From Bombyx mori (taxonomy: Eukaryota; Arthropoda; Insecta; Lepidoptera; Bombycidae), in NCBI RefSeq assembly GCF_030269925.1, contig NC_085121.1, positions 16,757,501 to 16,821,500 of the forward strand: a DNA stretch of 64,000 nucleotides, given 5' to 3'. Shown one piece after another: positions 11,889-23,460 of this stretch (positions are counted from its first letter, which is position 1; each line of letters begins with the position of its first letter). A model generated the notes under the pieces. That model was not told the origin of the DNA. It did not search any database and worked only from the letters and a program-made list of their open reading frames with translations. The position numbers and the translations under genes were made by a program.

Positions 11889-12142
11889 ACACCGTGGAGG
11901 GGAGCTCATTCCATAGCCGGATGGTACGTGGCAAAAAAGACCTCTGGAAACGCACTGTCGATGAACGCAGCGGATCCGGATGATATGGATAAACTCTGCT
12001 CCGATGGCGGAAGGTACGATAATAAAAAGGAGATGAGGGGATCATCTCAAACAATTCCTCAGAGCACTTCCCATGGAACATACGGTACAAAATACAGAGG
12101 GAACCGAAGTCCCTCCGCAGACCCAGAGGTCCCAAACGGATG
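11889..12142 (-). mobile_element. BMC1-like 3' fragment, right half
   Basis: Coding remnant of the C-terminal part of the BMC1-like ORF (homologous to 15704-15950), broken off at about 12142. The C-terminal reading frame is partly open but has no start and no RT core. Confidence 0.85.
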
Positions 12143-13116
12143 CTTCATGCCACGATCCATATTTAGATAAGAGACAGAAATGTTATTTGTACTATATTAA
12201 CGAATGTATATTATTCTTCTAACCAGAACGCGAGAATAGTTCTTTTTAGAAATAAGGTGCTGGTTCCAATGGCCGCTCAAAACACTCGACTATTAGCGAA
12301 TACACGGATTTTAAATTTACTTCAAAGTAATTTTGTTACCACCATCAAAGTGGCATGATCTCATTACTAGATATCGGTAAACTGACCAACAGTATCGATG
12401 GTGGAAGGAGATTTATTGTTCAGTTTTTCAAATCAAATCAAATCTCAAATCTCTAGTGGTCTGCTAGATGTTTTATCATATTAGTTACCGAATATTACAT
12501 TTACAAGATGTATCCTATCTTCGTTTTAGCTAGCTCGTCGGGTGAGTGACGTAATTCGATTAAAGAGGCTCCGTAGCGCAGTGTAGATATGGGGGCGTGT
12601 TTGAAACTATTTAAATTTGAACTGGCAGTAGGTTTTTTTTTAATAAAATGAGGAGTTTGGTTTTCTATATCTATATTGTGTTATAGAGAACATTCCAGAG
12701 CCGGCTTTGGGTTCAGCGCAGGGAGTTGTACGACGGTAGAAAACTGATGGCGGAATCATATCCTCTGAACTCCCCACAGCGCGCTCCATGGAAAACATAA
12801 ATTTTACCATAGACTCAAATAGTCATGTTTTTTAATACAGTATTCACTAGACGATGACCGAGCTTTGTACGGTTTTTTTTTTTTGATAACGCCATCTTGT
12901 TGTGTCTTTAAAGCGGTTAGTTGCCCTCAATTAAGAAAAAATAGTATTATTATTCGCCAATAGATGTCGGGAAGAGTTGATTATTGAAAACACGAATAAA
13001 ACAACATTTTCTGAAAATAAATCGTAGCTAGATCGATTTATTGCCCCAGAAATCTCCTGTATACTGAATTTTATGAAAATCGTTGGAGCCGTTTCCGAGA
13101 TTCAAATTATATATTA
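12143..13116. other. No feature recognised
   Basis: Includes a GC-richer island at 12690-12790 (CATTCCAGAGCCGG, CCACAGCGCGCTCC) that may be a very old BMC1-like fragment; not certain. Confidence 0.4.
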
Positions 13117-13535
13117 TTTATATATTAATACGTGAAGCAAAAACTTTGTATCCCTTTTTACGAAAATTGCGCGCACGGAGGAGTATGAAATTTTCCACAC
13201 TTATAGAGAATATAGAGAAGAAGTGCACAATGGTAATATTTTTTTAAAATAATGCATAAAAGATACATTAAAACAATAAAGAAAACATTACACACACTAC
13301 ATACCATGTATTTGACGCACACACGCATGCATACTATTTATTGTCAAACTTTTGTTCTTAGCGTCTGTTGTCAAATTGAGAATAGATTAAATATTGTTTG
13401 CCCTTTGTTAATATTTTTATAGTTTAGTCTTGGCGAAATTTTTGATTATAGAAGTATAGAATACAATCATAATAGTGTACAAACTTACAATTCCAATTAA
13501 TTATAGTCGAATTTCGACTACTGCGGGACCTCTAG
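13117..13535 (+). mobile_element. Helitron (Lep1-like), copy 3
   Basis: Full length; the 5' TC is mutated to TT. Ends in hairpin plus CTAG followed by T. Confidence 0.87.
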
Positions 13536-13804
13536 TATATATTAATATACAAGAATTGCTCGTTTATTTCGTATTAGATTTCATCATAACAGAAAAACAA
13601 ATAAAAAATATACAAACGTAAACATATTATTTGCTATTTGCAGACGGGTCGTTGGTTCGAAAATATCCGATCAGACGAGAGGCGCACTTGAATCGTATCG
13701 ATACACCATTCAAGTGTACTGAATTTATGCATCACGCGTTCAATACGACGATAGGTTTTGTATTGCTAGTAACAGATGTTGTTTATAGTTTTAAATCATA
13801 GATA

Positions 13805-14137
13805 TTTTTTTATTGCTTAGATCCCCACCCACCTTGAGATATAAGTTCTAAGGTCTCAGTATAGTTACAACGGCTGCCCCACCCGTCAAACCGAAACGCA
13901 TTACTGCTTCATGGCAGAAATAGGCAAGGTGGTGGTACCTACCCGTGCGGACTCAAAAGGTCCTGCCACCAGTAATTTACACGATGTTATTTCTTCACCG
14001 TGAAAGTCAATCGTGAACATTTGTTAAGTACGTATTTCATTAGAAAAGTTGGTACCGGCTTGCGGGATTCGAACACCGGTGCATAGCAAGATACGAATGC
14101 AGCGGACGTCTTACCCTTTAGGCCACGACTACTTCAA
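13805..14137 (-). mobile_element. Bm1 SINE with head, 3'-internal deletion
   Basis: About 75 bp next to the poly(A) end are missing (TTGCTTAGATC|CCCACCCACC). The head with the B box (GGATTCGAAC, 14065-14074) is present. Confidence 0.88.
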
Positions 14138-14898
14138 AATTTTTGTCGTATTTTTTGTCGGAATAGTGATGATAACGTTTGTTTATGAAGCCTGGCCTAA
14201 TACAATTTACCAATACCAACCAGACTTACACAAAAGGTAGAAAGTCCATGTTATATACTACAAAACAGTTAGGAGTTTGCGTTTTAATGATATTTTCGCA
14301 AAATGTTCGGTGAAAGTGAAAAATATGTTGTGTTTTGTTTAAATTTAAGATAGATATGATTCATCATATTATTATTTATGTTTTTTACTTTCGAGTATTA
14401 CCGAGAATAGATTGAGGTTAGTCATGATATACTGAGAAACTGCGAGAAAGAGAGATAAAATATAAATACCTATACATAGCGGAGTATATCTGATAGTAAC
14501 TTCTTTTTGTAAATTAATTTCTCTGCTTGTAGGGTTTGTTTACAAGCTTCACTTAAAAACATACGATTCACAATAAGATGCTTCCATATTAAAATGACTT
14601 TCTAATATTATGATATAATTGTTTCAGCCACTATAAAAAAAAAGAATCAAGAAATCACTACAATCTGGAATGAAAAGAAAAAAAAACGTTATTACACACA
14701 TACAAGGAAAGCAAACTAAAAATATTTCGTTTAAAAATATTCTCTTTACAAAGTTCGTGAAGCTTACATTCATATTTTGTGTTCTGGTATTATTTCAAAA
14801 GCTCCACAATATAATTGTTCCTGCCGCTCCCGTTAGATTATTGTTTCCTGAATCTAGATGGTATTTGTGGCTGTTCGCACTAGATTTACGTGGAGCGC
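14138..14898. other. No feature recognised
   Basis: AT-rich. A plus-strand ORF at 14670-15002 runs into the truncated LINE and is treated as chance. Confidence 0.5.
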
Positions 14899-14907
14899 GT
14901 TTGAATG

Positions 14908-15381
14908 CTTTTTTTTATGATTGGAAGATAACTGTTAGGCCTTTCCAGTTTTACCAGGACAGGTGGGCGAGCAGAGGCTCAGCCAGGAGGGGTGGGATTT
15001 GCTAACAGCTGCCCGAGCGCCTCTGTAGGAGACCTAACGACTCAAGAGCAATTGCTTCGCAAATGAATCTACTACCGGATCGGAATCGCGACCTACTGAG
15101 AAGATCCGGCGAGAAACTCAGCGGGCTGATGCATGGGTTAGGTTGCACGTCGACCTCTTTGTCGAGTTCGAAGAGTAAGGTTACCGGGGTTCCTTAGCCT
15201 GCTCCTGGTGTTAGAGCTGAAGGCGTCTAATGCAAAGGTTATTGGATCTGATGGATCCGTAAGGACGTGTCTAGGGCGACGACGGTGACTGGCTCCTGCG
15301 TGATCAGGATTCGGGGAGTAGTCAGTGGCGGCTACGATAAGGCGATTATCATGACGCATAGCCTTATCGAAGTACGACCGT
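14908..15381 (-). mobile_element. 5'-truncated Jockey-type LINE (same family as copies A/B)
   Basis: Only the end of ORF2 (C-terminal ~73 codons, 15138-15359) and the 3' UTR remain. The element is flanked by the 9-bp duplication GTTTGAATG at 14899-14907 and 15382-15390. The poly(A) tail (T-run at 14909) marks the 3' end. The 3'-UTR hairpin is present with some stem mismatches. Confidence 0.9.
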
Positions 15382-15517
15382 GTTTGAATGTTTTAAAGTA
15401 CTCAAGAGCCACAAATAAAATATAGAAGTGGCATTGGCTAATTTAATATCCCTGTGTTCAAAGTTGACTTGATTATGCTTATTGTGTGTACTATTTAAGA
15501 CCTTCATGGACCCGTCA

Positions 15518-18500
15518 TTTTTTTTTTTTTTTTTTTTTTTTTATTGCCCTTGTAGGCAGACGGGCACACGGCCCACCTGATGGTGAGTGGTTACCGTCGC
15601 CCATGGACTTCAGCAATGCCAGGGGCAGAGCCAAGCCGCTGCCTACCGCTTAATACTCTCCACAAGCCTCGTTTGAAGAAGGACATGTCATAGCGCTCGG
15701 GAAACACCGTGGAGGGGAGCTCATTCCATAACCGGATGGTACGTGGCAAAAAAGATCTCTGGAAACGCACTGTGGATGACCGCAGTGGCTCCAGGTAGTA
15801 TGGATGAACTCTACTCCGGTGGCGGGCGGTGCGATGGTAAAAACGAGATGCTGGTATCATCTCGAACAATTCCTCAGAGCACTCCCCATGGAACATACGG
15901 TACAAAATACAGAGGGAACCGAAGTCCCTCCGCAGACCCAGAGGCTCCAAACGATCCGAGAGAATGGGATTATCGACAATCCGAACGGCCCTCCTCTGTA
16001 TGGAGTCAAATGGAAGAAGCTGGTATTTGGGAGCCCCAGCCCAGAGATGGGAGCAGTACTCCATGCGAGGCCGGACTTGTGCTTTATAAAGCAAAAGTCT
16101 TTGTCCAGGCGTGAAGTACCGCTTCGCTCTGTTGAGGACTCCCAGCATTTTGGACGCCAACTTGGCTTTGCCTTCCAAATGACTCCGAAACTGGACATCG
16201 CTCGAAATGTCGACCCCAAGTATCCCGATACTCTCGGAAGGTTGCAGGGATACTCCTTGGAATTGCGGCGCCATGACAAAGGGGTCCTTCTTCGCAGTGA
16301 ACGCGCAAACTTGTGTCTTTATCGGGTTGAATTGAACCAAGTTCAATTCACCCCATTCGGAGACTCGCCCCAGAGAGTTCTCCACTTCAGACACAAGTTT
16401 TGATCGTCTCTCTTGCACCACGCTCCGAGAGAGACTCTGATGGCCGATATATCGCGCATCCCCCGTGCTGTCATCTGCATAGCAATGCATGCCATCAATA
16501 GACAGCATGTCATTGATATACAGGATGAAAAGCGTGGGGGAGAGCACCGAACCTTGTGGAACGCCAGCGTTAATGGTCATGGTATCAGAACAGTCACCGT
16601 CTACAACGACCGTGATGCTCCGCCCATCCAAAAAGCTAGCGATCCACTTGCAGAGACCCTCGGGGATTCCGTAAGATGGTAACTTCGATAGAAGTGCCCT
16701 ATGCCAGACCCTGTCGAAGGCCTTCGCGATATCAAGGCTCACAGCAAGAGCCTCGCCCTTGCTTTCCAAGGCTTCAGCCCACCTGTGAGTAAGGTATACA
16801 AGAAGATCGCCAGCTGAGCGACCGTGACGGAAACCGTACTGTCGGTCACTGATCAGCTGGCGATCCTCCAGATACTTCAGGAGTTGTATATTAATTATTC
16901 GCTCCATCACCTTGGAAAGCAAGGAAGTTATCGCGATAGGCCTATAGCTCGATGGGTCCGACCGGTCACCCTTCTTGGGGATAGGGTGGACGTGGGCAGT
17001 CTTCCATGAAGACGGAACCCTGTTAGTGCAATAAGAGAGGCGATACAAACGCGTTAGCGCAGGCGTCAGCTCAGGGGCGCACGTTTTCAGAACCACTGCA
17101 GGGATGCCGTCTGGCCCGCTCGACTTATGGACGTCCAGGAGTCGGAGTTCCCGCCTGACTGCACACTGTGTAAAGCAGATCTCGGGCAGGGAACTATCAC
17201 ACCGGAGGATGTTCGGTGGTGTGGCACCCCCGTCGTCCACAGTCGAGTTCGAGGCGAAGAGTTTGACCAGAAGGTCAGCCTTCTCTTTCGCACTATGGGC
17301 CAGACTGTCATCGGACTTGCGTAGTGGTGGGAGACTAGACCTGCAAAAGTTTCCTTCTGCAGCTTTGGCGAGCGACCAAAAAGCACGGCTCCCAGAGGGA
17401 TAGCTCTTCAGTCGCTCGCCAATTCTAGCAACGTGCTCCGACTTCGCCTTGGCAATAACCTTCTTGTAGGACCTGGAAGCGGCGTTATATTTCCGCCTTT
17501 CCTCTGAGATGTTAGGGTCCTGACGTCTCCTGGCATTATCCCATGCCACGTATGCGGACCGCTTGAGGTGTGCAGCATCCCTGCTGGCATTGTTATACCA
17601 GGGTCTGCTGCGACCCCCAACGGGCACTTCAGAGGAGGGAATAAACAATTCCATCCCCTGGAGCACCACGTCTTTAAGACGGTCCGCACAGACGTCAGGA
17701 TCAGCAGAGGAAAAGCAGAACCGCCCCCATGGGTAGGATGCGTAAAATTCACGCAATCCATCCCAATCTGCTGACATATACCGCCAAACTCTTCGATACC
17801 CGGTCGTCGTTCGACGATCAGGACGAGAGAGTGGAACGGCAGCACGAATAAGGCAGTGATCAGACGATCCAAGCGGAGCGTCGACCACCACACTGTATCC
17901 GGCCGGATCTGTGGTCAGCAGAAGGTCCAACAAAGAAGGCTCGTGCCCCTCGATATCTGGGACACGGGTGGGCTGTGTCACCAGCTGGGAGAAGCCGTAG
18001 GCCAAGGCGAAATCGTAGGCAGTCCGACCCGGGAGGTCAGTGGTTCTGGACCCCAACCACTCTTGGTGGTGAGCGTTAAAGTCTCCAAGAACCACCACCT
18101 CCGCAGATGGGTACTGCTCAAGCACGCGGTTAGTCCCCTCTTGCACATGCTCAAACAGAGCTGAACCTGCATCACTGCTGTGGGACCTGTACAGGCACGC
18201 GTAGATTCGGCTACGGCCCCCGTGATCTACGCGCAGCCACAAGAGGGACAGGTCCCGTTGTTCGAGGCCCCGAAGACGGCGACAACAGACATCAGCCCGG
18301 ACGAATACGCACACCCCGGCTTTACGCAGGAAGTTGTGCTCCAATACGTAGCCGGGGTATTCAAGGTATGAGGTATCATCCGGAGCAGATATCTGCGTCT
18401 CCGTTAAAAAAAGCAGGGCAGGCTGCGCCGTCTCAAGGTGGTGGTGTACGGCGTCAAGGTTGCTATGTAGGCCCCTGACATTGCTGAAATCCACATTAAA

Positions 18501-19100
18501 TGTGGAATGGGGAGCCGCCTGTAAAACCCTTTTCTTTTTTTTTCGACTTCATTAAGTTGTTATATTTCGGGAGAGTAGGATTAGGAGAGGTAGGATGTTA
18601 GAGGTGAGATCGAGGCAACACCTGAATGAAGCGCGGAACATAGTACGTGCTCGACCACGGGTTGCGTGAGAGACCGACGCAGGGCATGGAAGGGCCCCCA
18701 GTCCACTCTGCGTGCGATCGCCGGGATCCACTCCGGTCTCCGACTCCGGCACGACGACCGCACGGCAGAATTTTACACCGGTTGGCGGGACAGCTTCCCG
18801 GGGCGGAGTTTAGTAGAGACACCCGGGTTCAGGTCCCCTACTGACCGGCGGGCGGCAGCGGATACCGTTTCACTGGGTCTCCCTATACCCCCGTCAAACA
18901 ATCACGCCCCGCGAGTTCGCACGCACGTCTGCTCCGCAAGTTCCAGGCGTAACCAAGACTCACCCCCAACAAGGAAGGGGAAAGGGAAGGGATAGAACTG
19001 GCTCTCCAACCCACACGCCGGAACACAGCTAGGCTATTTGGCGGCGGACTCTAGTTGGAGGGTGGTCGCCAGCCAGTCGGACTAAGTCCTACCACCGGTT
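15518..19100 (-). mobile_element. BMC1: Long BMC1-like non-LTR retrotransposon
   Basis: A T-run of about 25 nt (the poly(A) tail) at 15518 begins a minus-strand LINE: short 3' UTR, one long ORF and about 550 bp of GC-rich leader (18553-19100). No Gag-like ORF1 is visible, so the element is either a single-ORF type or internally deleted. I could not find a convincing target duplication, and the 5' boundary is approximate. The name comes from resemblance to the abundant silkworm LINE BMC1 and needs a database check. Confidence 0.8.
15591..18494 (-). CDS. BMC1-like ORF: endonuclease/reverse transcriptase, start disrupted
   Basis: 967 open codons. The endonuclease covers about 1-225: TETQ at 31-34, GDFNAH at 137-142 and SSDHC near 210-214. 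The reverse transcriptase covers about 455-740: SSGPDGI near 458, SLDIAKAFDRVWH with Asp588, GVPQGSVLSP from 644 and YADD at 672-675. The C-terminal segment ends in Leu/Phe/Arg-rich sequence typical of Jockey/CR1-group LINEs. The frame opens with GTG, and no ATG occurs for about 240 codons. A good ATG (18552-18550) lies just upstream but is separated by a run of nine A (18535-18543). With eight A it would read straight into this ORF, so this copy probably carries a one-base homopolymer insertion, unless ribosomes shift there. Expression from this copy is doubtful. Confidence 0.85.
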   Translation of the reverse strand: MDFSNVRGLHSNLDAVHHHLETAQPALLFLTETQISAPDDTSYLEYPGYVLEHNFLRKAGVCVFVRADVCCRRLRGLEQRDLSLLWLRVDHGGRSRIYACLYRSHSSDAGSALFEHVQEGTNRVLEQYPSAEVVVLGDFNAHHQEWLGSRTTDLPGRTAYDFALAYGFSQLVTQPTRVPDIEGHEPSLLDLLLTTDPAGYSVVVDAPLGSSDHCLIRAAVPLSRPDRRTTTGYRRVWRYMSADWDGLREFYASYPWGRFCFSSADPDVCADRLKDVVLQGMELFIPSSEVPVGGRSRPWYNNASRDAAHLKRSAYVAWDNARRRQDPNISEERRKYNAASRSYKKVIAKAKSEHVARIGERLKSYPSGSRAFWSLAKAAEGNFCRSSLPPLRKSDDSLAHSAKEKADLLVKLFASNSTVDDGGATPPNILRCDSSLPEICFTQCAVRRELRLLDVHKSSGPDGIPAVVLKTCAPELTPALTRLYRLSYCTNRVPSSWKTAHVHPIPKKGDRSDPSSYRPIAITSLLSKVMERIINIQLLKYLEDRQLISDRQYGFRHGRSAGDLLVYLTHRWAEALESKGEALAVSLDIAKAFDRVWHRALLSKLPSYGIPEGLCKWIASFLDGRSITVVVDGDCSDTMTINAGVPQGSVLSPTLFILYINDMLSIDGMHCYADDSTGDARYIGHQSLSRSVVQERRSKLVSEVENSLGRVSEWGELNLVQFNPIKTQVCAFTAKKDPFVMAPQFQGVSLQPSESIGILGVDISSDVQFRSHLEGKAKLASKMLGVLNRAKRYFTPGQRLLLYKAQVRPRMEYCSHLWAGAPKYQLLPFDSIQRRAVRIVDNPILSDRLEPLGLRRDFGSLCILYRMFHGECSEELFEMIPASRFYHRTARHRSRVHPYYLEPLRSSTVRFQRSFLPRTIRLWNELPSTVFPERYDMSFFKRGLWRVLSGRQRLGSAPGIAEVHGRR

Positions 19101-19603
19101 ATGTTTTCGGCTCCCGTTTAGCACCACCCAGGGGTCACTTGTAGGGAACTATGAGGGAGCTATGATTGAAAGCACTTCAATGATTACATAGTTCGTGTTT
19201 ATTTGATTATTTTAACAATTCCCGGTATTTATTTGTCATTTCTGGTGGTAAAACGTATAAGGTGTATACTCCTGAATAATGCTATCCGTTAGAGATAGCT
19301 GTTAAAATTTCAATCTTAAATCTTAAATATGGCGTTTACCATTTGCCTTTTCTCCTGTAACTACTTAAAACCAATAAACCAGTGACTGTGTGCCCGCCTA
19401 CGAAGTATATAAATCCCATCCCGTCAAAAATAATACATTCCTTATTAATGAGATGAATCTGAGAAAATGTTCTTATCGAGAGAAACATTTTTAAAATGCC
19501 TTAATTTTGTAGCATTCGCCACTATAATAGGTACAGAAGCTTAAATTCACGTTTTGTAATATGGTGAACTTGAAAATTCTCCAATTACAGATATTGATTT
19601 TTT
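19101..19603. other. No feature recognised
   Basis: Transition from the GC-rich LINE leader to AT-rich sequence; the element's exact 5' end lies somewhere near its start. Confidence 0.45.
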
Positions 19604-19850
19604 ACTGGTGGTAGGACCTCTTGTGAGTCCGCGCGGGTGGGTACCACCGCCCTGCCTATTTCTGCCGTGAAGCAGTAATGCGCTTCGGTTTGAAGGGTGG
19701 GGCAGCCGTTGTAACTATACGTGAGACCTTAGAACTTATATCTCAAGGTGGGTGGCGCATTTACGTTGTGGATGTCTATGGGCTCCAGTAACCACTTAAC
19801 ACCAGATGGACTGTGAGCTCGTCCACCCATTTAAGCAATAACAAAAAAAA
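19604..19850 (+). mobile_element. Bm1 SINE, 5'-truncated
   Basis: TTACTGGTGGTAGGACC through GCAATAACAAAAAAAAA. Confidence 0.9.
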
Positions 19851-20799
19851 AATTGATTGGGACAATTTGTGATAACCCAAGTAAGCTGGTATGGTAAGTA
19901 ATAAATAAGTTTGTATATCATTGTGGTATTTGGTTCGAAATATCTTTACAGATACTAAAGCTAACCTATTCTCAGTTATCTGATCTTCTGACCGTGCTTA
20001 AGTAAAAAAAATCGGTTGTCTGTAAAGTCGGTTTACTGACGGTTGTAGAACATGAAAACGTCATTAGAAAATACTGATGGAAAGGTTTTCTTTTTTTCAA
20101 AAGAAAATTGTAATTTTATTTGTTTGATAGATATATTGTATGGATATATAGGTAGAGAAGGAGGTAAATGGAAATCACTATTGAATTGATCAAGTTACAT
20201 TTATTTGTACGCATAAATACAATTATGTCAATTTTTTTTACAATGTGCCTCTTTGTCGCTCGTTGCGCGCTCTCGCTTGCACTTCAAGCCTGTGGAACGC
20301 CTCAGAGCGAGGTAACGCCATATGAGTCATGTTTTTTCGTGCGTGCAGGCGGCTCCATCGAATTATAAGACGTTGTCACGTCAAAAAACGCAGTATATCT
20401 GGCTCCAGTGCGAACCAAAACGTATTGGAAGAAAACCTTGGGGTTTAATTATTATAAAGTAACTCTGTGTTGTTTCAGTCGAGATTGTTCCAGGAAGTTT
20501 CGGCTTTTGAATTTACGAATATAGCCTTTCTAGGTATTCGGAGTGAGCGAGTGATCGATTTAACGTTTAGCAAAAATAGTTGAGATACTACCGAGATTTT
20601 AGCGCAAAGTACATAGGCCAAGAAGATAATTTTCATTAACTCGTTGAATGCCATGTAGGTAACAGTGCCCTACATGGCGCAAAAGTCTATAAAAATAATG
20701 TCATGTTAAAAAATAGCTATTATAATAAATTTCAATTGTGTGTTATCTATATTTGGGTTTTTGGTTGACAAGGTTGCGGACCACTTTTAATACTCGATT
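19851..20799. other. No feature recognised
   Basis: Contains a GC-richer patch 20245-20415 with ACGTTGTCACGTCAAAAAAC; possibly another mobile-element end, unidentified. Confidence 0.4.
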
Positions 20800-20947
20800 T
20801 TAATCCTTCATCGTGGAAGCTATTATTACGTAGTTGTAAAGTACGTATTTCATTAGAAATATTGGTATTTGCCAACGTGATTTAAATACCGGCACAGTGG
20901 CATCGCTCGATATGCGTGCATTGGTTGTCTCCAGCCTATAGGCCTTG
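20800..20947 (-). mobile_element. Bm1 head fragment
   Basis: Only the 5' half: AAAGTACGTATTTCATTAG and GCCAACGTGATTTAAATACC (decayed B box). Confidence 0.6.
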
Positions 20948-21344
20948 AGAGTATGTCGGCCGTCTACAGCTAATACTAATCTCTATTATGAGCAATTTGT
21001 CTGTTAGATTATCCTGATTCAAAACTAAAGTCTTGTAGTCTTCTTGAAATTCCAATTTATAATGAATAATTTTAAACTGTATGCCCGTATCGGAAGTAGC
21101 GTGCTCCCACGGGGGCCGCCGCGAGATTTATAGCCACACTAACATTATCCAACCTGGTCGTATTTTACACAGCAGTTGGGATACCAAGAACTGTTAATTA
21201 TTATGAACCAGCCGATGCTGGCCACATACCAAACTATTCATATAAGAGGAACTTAAATCTTAGACTCTTATCAGGAGATACGTATTTTTGTAAATGTCTA
21301 AATGTCTGGCTACAGTTAATGCACTATATTATATTGAGGTGTAT

Positions 21345-21621
21345 TTTAATTTTAACAGGTTGAACCCTATGCGGCCTACCGGTGGACCTAGCGTACTACA
21401 CCATTCGGGCCAAGCCAAAATCGGGAAAATAGTAATTTTTATCAACTTGAGATTTGTATTCTATAATTTAGAAAATGCGATAATTTGAACGGAAGATTAG
21501 CGAATTTTACCATTTTAGTTTTTAAGATATTTTAAGAGGCAATAATATTGAAAAAAACTACAACTTTCTATCGGATTTGAAAACTACGTCGTTTGGTTCG
21601 GCTAAAGGGCTATGCGGCTCA
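21345..21621 (-). repeat. Unnamed interspersed repeat, left part (LINE target)
   Basis: The reverse complement matches 42990-43145 (blocks TCGCTAA...TCTTCCGT, ATTATCGCAT and TTGATAAAAATTACT). The repeat continues at 22350 beyond the inserted LINE. No coding capacity or terminal structure was recognised. Confidence 0.55.
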
Positions 21622-22349
21622 GTTCCATATGCGTTTTGTATGATAGCTGCAATCTGTGGCTTATAGGAAGCGTTTACATTGGAAAAGAGCTATACGTGCT
21701 ATTTATAACATGCACTCAAGGGAATCCCTGAGGGAGAAATTTAAAGAAATTAAAGTTCTCACTATGCCATCCCAGTACATTTTTGAAAATTTGATGTATG
21801 TTCGTAAACATATTGAGGAGTTTCCTAAACAGTCGGACATACATAATAGAAATACTAGGAACAAACACAAGCTTGTTGTGCCGATGAGTAGGTTACATAA
21901 GATACGAAATTCATTCGGGTGTTTGTCTGTGCGCCTGTACAACAAAATCCCACATGATGTTCAGAACCTACATATACATAGGTTTAAGAAAACTATTAAA
22001 GAACATCTGTGCAATAAAGCTTACTATAAAGTCAATGATTATCTAGAAGATTGCACAAAGTGGGAATGAGTTGCTCGCTCCAGGCATTTCAATATTGTAG
22101 TAATTGTTACGTTATAATATTCAGTGTAAAAAATTCATATTTAAAAAAATAATAATATTAAAAAATAAATAAATAATAATTTTATATGTAAAAAAAAAAG
22201 ACATGCCCGCTGAGTTTCTTGCCAATTCTTCTCAGGACGGAGGCTAGTTCTTGTGAATTGGCGGTAGTTCTTTTGACGTTCAACAAGTATGTACTTTCAT
22301 TTATGTTGAATAAAATTTTTTTGATTTGATTTGATTTGATTTGAACCCT
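21622..22349 (+). mobile_element. 5'-truncated LINE with (TTGAT)n tail inserted in an older repeat
   Basis: The open frame 21656-22069 (137 codons) encodes the C-terminal part of a non-LTR ORF2 (KRAIRAIYNMHSRESLREKF, FGCLSVRLYNKIPHDVQNL), a type common in lepidopteran LINEs. It is followed by a 3' UTR with GCTGAGTTTCTTGCC and a tail of (TTGAT)n. It is flanked by TATGCGGCTCA (21611-21621) and TATGTGGCTCA (22350-22360), an 11-bp target duplication with one change. Clade assignment (CR1-like) is tentative. Confidence 0.8.
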
Positions 22350-22445
22350 TATGTGGCTCACGGCTGATTTTCGTGGCCTGATCGGTTCAGTAAGATAGAG
22401 TTCACCGGTGAGCACTAAAGCCTGAATGAAAATACTCGATTTATC
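22350..22445 (-). repeat. Unnamed interspersed repeat, right part
   Basis: The reverse complement matches 42888-42985 (TCGAGTATTTTCA, GTGCTCACCGGTGA and CTTACTGAACCG). With 21345-21621 it reconstructs one element. Confidence 0.6.
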
Positions 22446-23460
22446 ATTAAGACGATCAACATGTTAAGAACTGCACATAGTTAGATGCACCAGCTTATGT
22501 ATGTATCTATAGCTATGAGACAATATATTCGGAGTAACCTCACATTAATTGGCTACGAAAACTCCTTCTCTTTTTACTACTGATTCCTGTTTTGCGTTGT
22601 GTTAATAACGTGGCAGTATCTATTCCTGTTAATGACATTCTTCTTCTTCAAATTCAGTTAGCATTGATCCTCTACGTACTCCAAATCGGTGACGACCATT
22701 ACCACGTGGATAATGTGGTGTATACGTACGGATTTCTAACCAAACAAAATGACGATAGTTTTTCACAGATGAAACCATCGTAAATGCGTAAGGTACTGGC
22801 ACTACAAATATACCTACTCTTATTTTAAAGCAAAAGTGCGTTTCATTTTTCATATGCGGTAGGCAGCGGCTTGACTCTACCCCTGGCATTACTGAAGTCC
22901 ATGGGCGACAGTAACCACTCACCATCAGGTCATATGCTCGTCTACCTACAAGGGCAATAAAAAAAAAATATACCGACTTTGCGTGGATATAAATAGATCA
23001 TTATCCTCGTAACACAGCTTTGATTACCAAAGAACACCAAAACTCATGCATTAATTAATTGCTCATCAAAATATTGATAGAAGCTTACTCCTGTTCGCAT
23101 AAGAACCAACAAACTAACTTCAAGTAAACACAATTAATCAACAAAGTAAATCCGGTAAGCGCTCCGTACAACAAAACTGTAGTGGGAAGGACGGTATTAA
23201 AACCGCATTAAATAAACTTGACAAAGAAAATAACTATGATTGAGAGCTGGGAAACAGGGAGTTAGTGCGCTAACTTTGTATCCGAGATCGTGGGTGAAGC
23301 TACAAGAATGCACGCCAATATGCTGCTCTATACAATGCTTTTGTGATCACATATTTTCAAAATATTTTATATATCTATTTGTATATCTTTGGTGTTTTAA
23401 AATTAGACGAGATATTATATAAATTTATATGATTTTTATGACATGATATTATTATATTAA
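22446..23460. other. No gene recognised apart from the BMC1 fragment
   Basis: A minus-strand frame ending at 22629 after TTTGGTTAG looks exon-like but lacks supporting signals; the rest is AT-rich. Confidence 0.45.
22858..22966 (+). mobile_element. BMC1-like LINE 3' end fragment
   Basis: Plus-strand 3' end of about 110 bp (GGCAGCGGCTTGACTC... CAAGGGCAATAAAA). It ends in an A-run and is severely 5'-truncated. Confidence 0.8.

Noticed and set aside
14049..14112. tRNA-like sequence with GGATTCGAAC
   Set aside because: It is the tRNA-derived head of a minus-strand Bm1, not a functional tRNA gene. The same applies at 8355, 31018 and 52701, and to the SINE at 43.6-43.8 kb.
15743..18175. Many ORFs of 60-200 codons on both strands over 15.7-18.2 kb
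   Set aside because: They overlap the long reverse-transcriptase ORF in other frames and show no motifs of their own. The high GC content of the LINE explains their length.
18885..18893. CCCGTCA as a target duplication for the long BMC1-like LINE (cf. 15511-15517)
   Set aside because: Only seven bases match, and the GC-rich leader continues past it, so this is probably coincidence.
22629..22800. Minus-strand exon-like frame after TTTTGTTTGGTTAG ending ...EFEEEECH-stop
   Set aside because: A plausible acceptor exists, but I found no partner exon, no polyadenylation signal nearby and no recognisable motif. The plus strand is open over the same bases, so chance is likely.
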